Assembly (NCBI GenBank): GCA_016946835.1
Contig: JACVTC010000197.1
Span: 126,001-190,000, forward strand
Direction of reading: 5' to 3'
Origin: Neocallimastix lanati (nom. inval.)
Taxonomy: Eukaryota > Neocallimastigomycota > Neocallimastigomycetes > Neocallimastigales > Neocallimastigaceae
Length of the DNA stretch: 64,000 nucleotides
This document shows, piece by piece, positions 53,445 to 64,000 of this stretch. Positions within the stretch are counted from its first letter, which is position 1; every line of letters begins with the position of its first letter. Under the pieces are notes generated by a model. That model saw nothing but the letters and a program-made list of their open reading frames with translations, was not told the origin of the DNA and did no database searches. Made by a program: the position numbers and the translations under genes.

Positions 53445-54028
53445 TTTGTTTAAATTTAATTTAATTAAATTAATTTAATTTAATATAATTTAATTTATTT
53501 TGTTTTGCTTATTAGAAACTGAACTAAATGAAATTCAATACCATATCATAAGAATATTATTAAAATCTTTGATTAATATTGATAATTCATTACCAAGTGT
53601 TAATTGGAATCCATTACTTAGTCAATTAACATTAATGAATATTAATAGTAATGATATAAAAATATTATGTTTGAAATTTGCTTTAAAACATGTATACTTG
53701 AATCATAAATTATCAAAATCTATTTTATTTTATTTATTAAATTCTATTTCCTTTTTATTTTCCGAAAGTAATATTCAACATCATAAAGATTTATTAATAT
53801 GGTTTATAAGTGAAGAAGGACTTGGTAATCAACTTTCTTTAGCTGGTTTACCTCCATTTAATCAAATTGAAGAAGGTATTTCAGTTAATGTTAATGATGT
53901 GGTTATCTCCTATACAAAAATGGCAGAAATTGTACAAGTTTTAATAAATTCTATTTCGATATGTGAAAATACTCAAAAGGTTAGTAGTGAAAAAAAAAAA
54001 AAAAAAGTTTTAATAACACTAATACTAA

Positions 54029-54075
<47 letters not shown>

Positions 54076-55628
54076 ATAATAATAATAATAATAAATAATA
54101 ATTGTAATAATAATAATAATATTATTATTATTATAATTATTATTGTTATTATTTTACTATATATATCTAAAAAAATTTTTATTATTTAAATTTATAAAAT
54201 ATGTATAAATTAATAATTATCATTATTATTATAATTATTTGTATATATTTTTTATTAAAATATTAGAATTTAGAAAATCTCATTGAAGTTTTATCGAAAC
54301 ATTTATTATCAATTCCATTAATTGAAAATGTATCCTCAAATTCAAATATTGATAAAGTTAAACATGAAATATTAAACATTTTAAGAAATGTTTATGAGTC
54401 TGTATCTATTTTAGAAGATGTTCAAAATATGAAAATTATTCGTCTCATTTTTTCATGTTTTGTTTGTGATTCAGAACTTTTATCAGATTTAATTAGTTCA
54501 ACAGCAGATAAAGAAAGTATTGGTAAATATGAAAATAATGATACTTCTTATGATTTAGAATTACAAAAACTTAATATTGGTATCAGTCAATTAGTTGATA
54601 TGGAATGTAGCCTTAATTATCCAAAACAATTGAAACAAAATATTAGACGTAGTGTGAAATATAGTAAAGAAGAAGTAACAAAAAAATCTTTAATAGAAGT
54701 ATTCCCAATTATTGAAAATAAAAGGGTTGATGAACAAATTAAAAAAGAAGTATTTTTAATGAATGTGAGTTGTATTTTCCAAAATATTCATAGTCTTATT
54801 AATATAAAAAGCAAGAGTTTAGTTGATGCCGATAAATTACAATGGCTTCAAGAAATTCTTGATTTATCTATTCTATATCGTAATGAAGAGAATAATACAT
54901 TTTATTTAAGAAAAATTATTTTTGGTATAATGAACTTTTTATGGACAAATGCTCCACCTGATGATGAAACTGTTGGAAAAGAAGAAGAAGAAGAAGAAGA
55001 AAAAGAAGATGAAGAAAAAGGAAAAGAAAATAGTCAAATGGAAAAAGACGGAAAAGAAGAAAAAATCAAAACTTCTAGTAACAAAAGTATTTTCGAAAAA
55101 ATAATGGAAATTTATAATACATTAAAGGAAGAAAATAATAATTTGGTAGTTCAGCTAAATGGATTAGACTTTTTATTCCAACCAAATGTTAATAAAGAAA
55201 AACAAGAAGCTGTAAGTTATATATACATATACCAATACATATAAATTTAAATATAATACTGTAATTATTATTATTATAGTAATAAATATTTTTTAAATAA
55301 ATTATTAATTTCTATTTTATTTTTATTATTTATTATATATATATATATATATTCATTATTCATTATTCATTCTTATTTATTTATTTATTTATTTGTTATT
55401 ATTATTATTATTCATTATTATTATTATTCATTATTTATTATTCATTATTATTATTCATTATTTATGAATTAGTTATCCAAGAGATTATTGAGTATTATGA
55501 AACATTTCTCTGATTCAGAAGAAAGTAGCTCTAATGAATGTTATTATGAAATTAAATTTGGTTTATTAAGATTCCATAATAAAAATAAATTTATTAAATC
55601 TCATCTTATTGAATTAATTCAGGAATAA
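48722..55628 (+). CDS. FOCAD: Focadhesin (FOCAD/RST1) homologue
   Basis: Five exons (48722-50017, 50306-53234, 53516-53979, 54267-55211, 55473-55628) join in phase to 1,929 residues; human FOCAD has about 1,800. All-helical HEAT-like solenoid with the N-terminal DUF3730 pattern: residues 73-100 read ALVELIKFGKNVWIDTLNSF followed by YNIIPGIE, and HPFIFLIQKRPETWVELIPH comes next, aligning with the NHPHPLITVLEHRPDCW region of animal focadhesin. Later hallmarks are GIMLSILHSL, QAFSLTYGLGHIL and GTMALLGVNIIDFD. Acidic Glu tracts near 52521-52560 and 54980-55020 are lineage inserts. In animals and plants FOCAD/RST1 partners the SKI-exosome mRNA-decay machinery; that role here is inferred. Introns are short and carry poly(T) or microsatellite tracts. 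The exon 2 donor is AAAG|GTAAAA within a poly(A) run; reading through it adds a spurious poly-Lys tail. Confidence 0.87.
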
Positions 55629-55953
55629 TTATTTATTATTAACATATAATGAATAATAAAAAGAAAAATAATATTAACACTACAAAAATTTTATAAAAAA
55701 AAAAAAAAAAAAATAATAATAATAATAATAAATAATATCAATAACACTAAATTTTTATAAGAAAATATAAAATATAAATATATATAATTAACACAAATCA
55801 ATAAACTTTTAAATCTATAAAAAAAAAATTTATTTTTTCTATTTTTTTTATTTTTTTATTTTTTTTATGATTATTAATAAATTTTTAAATATAAAAAATA
55901 GTAATTGATAATTATTTAATAATGAATAATTTTATATACAGATTTCTATTATT

Positions 55954-55993
<40 letters not shown>

Positions 55994-56179
55994 GCTAATA
56001 GTTATGATTAATAAAATATAAATTTATTTTTGATTTTGTTTAAAGATTTATATTTTATGATATTTTATTTTTAAAATTTAACATTATTATTTTTTTTTTA
56101 TAAAAATAATATATGTATAATATAAATAAGGATATTATATATATTATTTGTAAAGCTTCTTTTTTCTTATTTTCTTTTA

Positions 56180-56210
<31 letters not shown>

Positions 56211-56226
56211 TTTTTATTTTTTTTTT
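55629..56226. other. Spacer between convergent FOCAD and bZIP genes
   Basis: No gene. Poly(A) at 55695-55712, poly(T) at 55958-55989, AAT repeats at 55713-55731 and TTA repeats at 56180-56208. Both 3' UTRs must lie here. Confidence 0.6.
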
Positions 56227-57337
56227 TTAAATTACTGTTAACTCATTCTGTCTTTCCAATAAGTATACTTGTTGTTCCAATATTTGAAGTAATTGTTCTT
56301 GTGATAATTCATTTCCTGTTGTTTGGAATTCATAGTTTGATTTTGGACTGAAATTGGAACAGGTTGGATATAATCTCTTTTCTGATATAAGTTCTTGTAA
56401 CTGTTGTTGTTGTTCTGTGGTCGTAATGAGGAAGTTTGGATTAGGTTCAAAGTTGCCATCAAAAAGTTGGTTAAGAATTTCGTTAATATTACTGTCTCCA
56501 ATATTTGTTGCATTATTCTCCGGCAAAGGAGTGACCGCTGCAGGGAATTCTCATTGGTGAGCGCTGCGGGCTCGCCAACACTCGATTGTAGAGGTAATGC
56601 ATTCATATTGTTGATGTATGTATTAACGTTGGAATTCATTATATTAGTGATGTCATTATTGGTAGATGGTATACTACTTTGCATGTCGTTAAATAATGGA
56701 GAAGAGCTGGAAAGACTTTCAGGTGAGTTTAATTGGTTTACAAAATTTATACCAGAAGTGAAATTATTTTCAATTATAGGAGAAGAATAGATACCGTTAT
56801 TAGTAGTAATGTCAAACATATTTTGTACTTGTGTACTATTATGTATATTATTATTAATGCTTTTATTATTCTTATAATTATTTTCATTTATAAGATTATT
56901 CATTTTATTTAGGGTTTGACTTAAGTATTGAATTTGTAATTTTAAATTCTCATTTTCATTTTTTAATTTTTGATTTTCTTTATTCATTTTCTCGGTATGT
57001 TGCGTTAATTCTTTATTTTTCTTTTCTAATGATGCTACATATTCCTTCTTTTTTTGTCTTGAGGCATTTGCTGAAGCTCTATTACGGATTATTCTATGTA
57101 TTTAATAAAAAAAAAAAAAAAAAAAAATTGAAAGAGAGAGAGAGAGAGAGAAAAAAATTATTTGTTATAATGTATGTACATACATAAATTTTAAATGAAT
57201 TAATGTATTAAAATTAAAGATCTTTACCTTTCTCGTATTTTTCTTAAGCGTTCTAATTCCTTATCAGATTTTGGAAGGGTTTCGGTTGACTCAACCTTTC
57301 TTGGCTTAAGTATAGGTAGTGATTTCAAAGAACTCAT
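56227..57337 (-). CDS. HAC1: bZIP transcription factor of the HAC1/XBP1 type with an IRE1-style 26-nt intron
   Basis: Exon 1 57337-57228 joins exon 2 at 57093 through a normal GTAAAG..ATAG intron (134 nt) in phase. The protein starts MSSLKSLPILKPRKVESTET. Its basic region IIRNRASANASRQKKKEYVA (residues 38-57) has the N-x2-S-A-x2-S-R bZIP signature and precedes a long Asn/Lys/Glu/Leu zipper. Unprocessed mRNA would end at 56238 (321 aa). Removing 56541-56566 shifts the frame after residue 212 and translation ends at 56227 (316 aa), adding a 104-residue tail that starts AVTPLPENNATNIGDSN, with acidic, Phe-rich (INEILNQLFDGNFEPNP) and Gln-rich segments expected of an activation domain. This is how XBP1/HAC1 proteins become active in the unfolded protein response. 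The family is secure; the splice event is predicted. Confidence 0.9.
56541..56566 (-). promoter_or_regulatory. Predicted IRE1-cleaved unconventional intron (26 nt)
   Basis: Minus strand: the 5' loop CCGCAGC (56569-56563) sits on a stem TTGGCGAGC / GCTCACCAA with one C.A mismatch (56578-56570 with 56562-56554). The 3' loop CTGCAGC (56543-56537) is closed by CC/GG and an outer GAG/CTC pair. Both loops fit the C-N-G-C-A-G-N heptamer of IRE1 sites. Cutting after the third base of each removes exactly 26 nt, the same length as the animal XBP1 intron; because CAG repeats at both sites, cutting three bases later gives the same product. There is no GT..AG. Ligation would need an RtcB- or Trl1-type ligase, not visible here. 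Confidence 0.85.
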
Positions 57338-57470
57338 TTTTCTTTTAATATTTTAATTTTATATTCTATTAATATTTAATTCTATTATAAGAAGTATTTA
57401 ATATACAATTTCTTTAAATTAACTACACCGCAATAGTTTTATATTAATAAAAAGAATATATATTCTATTA

Positions 57471-57504
<34 letters not shown>

Positions 57505-58368
57505 CAATTTCACTTGGAGAAAAAAAATGTAAAACATGGTCCTTTTTTAATCTTTTTATATCTTTTTCATTTTAGTAAAAAATATTTGTGAATATTATAT
57601 AATAATATTTATTATATTAATTAATTTTAATAATTAAAATAATTATTTTAACCGAACTATTCTTTATTAATTAATATATTTAAAATATCTTATCCTTATT
57701 ATTAATATATTAATAAAAAAAAAAAAAAAAAAAAAAGTATTTTCTAAATAAAATATTAATAAATTTAATAATTTTATTATTTATAAATTCAAAGAAAATG
57801 ATTATTAAATTTGTTGTTTATTATTCATTGGATGAATTTTTAAAATATTAAAGATTTGAAATTTTAATTATTAATATTTTTTAGAAAATTTCAAAATTCT
57901 GTCATTACTAATATAAAAATTTTAAAATTTAAATTTTATTTATTAAAACTATTAGTTTTAATTAACACAATTTTTTTAATTTTTAATTTATTAATGAAAA
58001 ATAAATGAGACGGAAATTGATTTCCAAAAAAAAAAATAAAAAGAAATAACAGAAGAACAGAAAAAGTGTTTATGAATCATTGGTATTTTTTATTTTTTTT
58101 TATCATTGTACATTAATACATTATGTACTACATTAATAATTTTATTACATTATAATACATTTATGTATTCAATATTTTTTATTAAAAACAAGAAAATCAA
58201 TTAAATATTTTGTTGAAAAACTATTGGTTGATTTCTTTTTTTTTTTTTTTTAATATTATTTAATTAATAAAAAAAAAAAAAAAAAAAAGAAAAAAAAAGA
58301 AATAAATTATTAATTATTAATAAATTATTTTTATCTGTTAATTTCTTTTTTATTCCTTTATAAATAAA
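57338..58368. other. Divergent spacer between the bZIP and SUMO genes
   Basis: About 1 kb presumably holding both promoters. Contents are poly(T) at 57487-57504, poly(A) at 57716-57736 and 58269-58288, and A+T-rich filler. No unfolded-protein-response element or other specific operator could be recognised. Confidence 0.5.
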
Positions 58369-59238
<870 letters not shown>

Positions 59239-60087
59239 ATCAATTTAAATAAATATAAATTAATTACTAATAAATTAAAATCAATATTTCAGAATTATTG
59301 ATCTATATCAAAAAAATCTAATATTCAAGAACTTAAATACAAAATGAAATAATTTATTAATCATTCTTAATCTCAAATATATATATATATAAAAGAAAAA
59401 TGTTTTTAAATAACTATTAAAACAAAATATTTAAATAAAAAATAATTTTTTTTTAAAAAAAAATTAGAATAATGTATTACCTATAATATTAATTTGTTTT
59501 TGATACATTTAAGGTTTTCATAATTAAAATTATTAATAAGTAGAAAGATAGAATTTCTAAAAAAGTCTTTTTTATATTCATTTTTATTGTTTTTTTATTT
59601 ATTTATTTTAACAAGTATAAAAGTAAAGAAAAAGAAAAGAATAAGTTTAAAAATTAATTCAAATGTTAAGATATATTTATAATAAAACTTACTCCGAAGT
59701 ACCATTGAAATTTGGAAGTTGGAATTCCTATAATATAAAAAGTTTCTTGGTAAAATGATACAACGAAAGTTATGACGTAACTATAGATGCTTTTGTAATA
59801 TAAATTGGTTGGGTTATGAATTATTTATGATATTAAATTAATTTCATGAAATGTTATTATATATTATTTTAGTAATTCATAATATTACCAATATAGAGTT
59901 AATTTCCATATATTTTTGATTTTTTTGATATAATTTTTATTTTCATCGGTTTGACTTTTTCTAAGAAAATGAATATGGTGAAAAAAAAAAAAAAAAAAAA
60001 AAAATTAAATTAAATTAGAATATGTTTTTATTATAAATAAAATGAAATAAAAATTATTTTTGTTGTAACAATTATATATTTGATAAT
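59239..60087. other. Spacer between SUMO and the membrane-protein gene
   Basis: Convergent genes flank it. At 59663-59830 a short plus-strand reading SEVPLKFGSWNSYNIKSFLV, then a stop, then NESYDVTIDAFVI, looks like a decayed coding fragment, family unknown. A poly(A) run lies at 59981-60004. Nothing else is recognised. Confidence 0.4.
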
Positions 60088-61565
60088 TTACAAGGTTAGT
60101 CTGTATCCTTTTTTTAAGAAAGAAACAATTTTAAATCCGTAGTAATAAAACATCAAACATTGTAAAATTAAACCTGTTTTTGTTAAATATTGCAAAAATA
60201 TAATTATGAAAATGGAGGTAATAGGGAAAAATAAGTAAAGAATACCGTAAGCTCCCATTAATATCTGTTAAAATTAGTTAAAAAACATATTTATATATAT
60301 ATATTTTTTTTTATTTATAATTTTTTATTGGTTGTAATATATAAAAGGTTTTTATTAGTAAGAGAATAAATAAAATAAAATTTAAGAGTTGTAATTTGGA
60401 TAAAATTAAAAGTTATAATATAATCTTAATTATTATTATTATTATTATTAATATTGTAAATAATTAATTATTTACATAAGAAAATATTGTAAAATATTTA
60501 TTTATAAACTTGTATATAAATGGTACAAAATGAGAGCTGTTTGTATCATAAATCTTTTTAACAAGATTTATCCAACTGATACTAAGTAAGGTCATACATA
60601 CAAAAACTATAATAACAACAATAATATTATTAATAATTAATATCGATTAATAATAATAATAGTAATAATAACAATAATAATAACAATAATAATAATAATA
60701 ATAATAACAATAATAATAACAACAACAATAATAATAATAATAATAAATAATAATAATATCTATATAATATATAATGTATTAGTATTTATTATTACTTAAG
60801 AAATATGAAATGTTGTTCATTGAAAGATATATGGAATAGATGGGTATACAAGATTCATTTATAAGATACATGGTATTTTTTTTGGTGAATATGAATAACA
60901 GCCATATAGTAGTAATAAATTTCACTATTATTTATTATATATATATATCTATAAATATGAATAATAAAGTATAAATATTAATTAATAATATATATATATA
61001 TATTACTCATGACTCCAATGAAAAGACTGATATAATTGTATACACTAGATTATATATAACATAATTAATAAATTTATTAAAATTTTAATTCAAGATTTAT
61101 GAATATTATATGTTTTGTTTAAATTATTACGTTATATTTTTTTTAAAGAATCCTTTCTGGAAGATCTTCGTACCCATAATTATTAGAATTGATAATGAAA
61201 TAAGAGCCTTTATGATAAGAATGATTTTCATATTAATTGATTTTCGAAAATTATAACTTTGTCTTACATCTATATAATTAATTAATAGAAGAAAAAACAA
61301 TAAAGAATAAATATATTGATATAAATATGAAAATATTAGAAAATAATATATAACTTTTTTTTTATTTAAATAAATATATATATTTAAAGTATATAAATAT
61401 ATATCACTTTATATACTTTCTGTAATTTCAATTGATAAAGAATTATTTAAATTATTGAAAATGGTATTCTTTAATATCGCAGTTAAATGTAATTTATTGT
61501 TGTAAAATTTACAGCTACATATATCTGAATATAATTCTTCATCTTTCGCTTTTAAATAATGCTGA

Positions 61566-61624
<59 letters not shown>

Positions 61625-61682
61625 TAAGTATATATTAATAATAATATATATATTAATCAAAAAAAAAAAAAAAAAAAAAAAA

Positions 61683-61716
<34 letters not shown>

Positions 61717-61819
61717 TATATATTAATAAATAATAATAATAAAATAATAATAATAATATATATATTAATAAATAATAATAATAAAATAATAATAATAATA
61801 GTATAATATATGCATTAAA

Positions 61820-61854
<35 letters not shown>

Positions 61855-62325
61855 TACTCTTAATTCATAGACGTCATTGAATTGAACTATTAAGAGTTCA
61901 GGTAAATTGTCTTGATTATATAATTCTTCAAAATTTAATATGTCATAGGCATAAATTTTTACGTTTAATTTACAATCATGTGAAAAAATATCATTCACAG
62001 ATGTAATTGCTATTTTCTTTTTAAAATCGTAAATTGGTTGACATGTTTCGTTAGTTCTCCACCTAACATGAAAGGCAGTATCTTCAGATATTATGTATTT
62101 GTATGATGTGTTTGGCATTATAGAAATATCATAATTCTGTAATGGTTGGGTATAGGATAAAAAAGATGTATCTCCATTTTCATCTGATATCTCGTATGAA
62201 ATGAATGGCATATTTTTTTTTGTTAATTTTTCTGGATTTGAATGATTATGTTTTATATTAACAATGGCATTGACATCTATTACAATAAAAAGAAATAATA
62301 AATATTTTATAATGTATTTCTCCAT
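60088..62325 (-). CDS. Signal-peptide-bearing multi-pass membrane protein, seven exons, family not identified
   Basis: Exons 62325-61858, 61561-61417, 61269-61131, 61044-61007, 60924-60796, 60606-60476 and 60264-60088 all have GT..AG borders, and the phases agree, giving 408 residues. It starts MEKYIIKYLLFLFIVIDVNA, a signal peptide. A luminal or extracellular domain of about 200 residues with few Cys follows (DTAFHVRWRTNETCQP, CKLNVKIYAYDI). The remainder is hydrophobic: KIILIIKALISLSILIIMG, NYISLFIGVM with KFITTIWLLFIF, ILMGAYGILYLFFPITSIFI and LILQCLMFYYYGFKIVSF, plausibly six or seven spans. A secreted N-domain plus C-terminal 7TM recalls GOST-type or intimal-thickness-type receptors, but no diagnostic motif was recognised. 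Introns hold (TAA)n tracts. Exons 1, 2, 6 and 7 are the firmest; exon 4 is only 38 nt. Confidence 0.65.

Positions 62326-64000
<1,675 letters not shown>

Noticed and set aside
56354-56790. Plus-strand open frames of 68 and 128 codons over the bZIP gene
   Set aside because: They are antisense shadows of a region with two open minus-strand frames; no recognisable protein.
60796-60924. Alternative frame (EIYYYYMAVIHIHQKKYH...) with a TGA, suggesting a pseudogene
   Set aside because: The frame that follows from the upstream exon phases (KFITTIWLLFIF...) is fully open and matches the next acceptor, so no nonsense codon need be assumed.

Overview
The window is extremely A+T-rich nuclear eukaryotic DNA with long poly(T)/poly(A) runs, kilobase-scale microsatellites and small GT..AG introns. 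Fungal-type genes, Asn/Gln/Ser/Lys-rich proteins, and degenerate ankyrin-repeat, FLYWCH/MULE, Ty1/copia and LINE relics point to an anaerobic gut fungus (Neocallimastigomycota). That assignment is inference from composition and gene content; no rRNA or other marker lies in the window.

Layout. 1-4821 (+): 3' part of a very long coiled-coil protein with an HMMR/kinesin-12-like tail. 5976-6822 (-): LLPH-family nucleolar protein. 7.2-8.9 kb: microsatellite, LTR-like dispersed repeats and a LINE 3' end. 11056-14125 (-): low-complexity protein with a collagen-like tract, whose start codon appears to be assembled by splicing. 16.1-18.0 kb: heptanucleotide satellite. 19.8 kb: perfect 45-bp inverted repeat. 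20.3-22.1 kb (-): dead ankyrin-repeat gene. 23.2-24.9 kb: TTTTA satellite punctuated by a conserved spacer. 27373-28704 (-): FAD-dependent oxidoreductase. 29-38 kb: transposon graveyard (MULE, Ty1/copia and several LINE fragments, one carrying a SINE-like insertion with target-site duplication). 38539-41226 (-): seven-exon type I membrane protein with a cytoplasmic SH3 domain. 41-48.7 kb: gene-poor, with LINE and LTR-like relics. 48722-55628 (+): five-exon FOCAD (focadhesin) homologue. 56227-57337 (-): bZIP factor of the HAC1/XBP1 type. 58369-59238 (+): four-exon SUMO. 60088-62325 (-): seven-exon secreted/multi-pass membrane protein.

The most exciting element is in the bZIP gene. An exact 26-nt segment, bounded by two CNGCAGC loops of the kind cut by IRE1, interrupts it. 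Removing the segment shifts translation from one long open frame into a second overlapping one, giving a new 104-residue C-terminus. This is the hallmark of unfolded-protein-response splicing of XBP1/HAC1 mRNA, here predicted from sequence alone. All exon models were joined by hand from splice motifs and reading phase and keep frame throughout; none has transcript support here.
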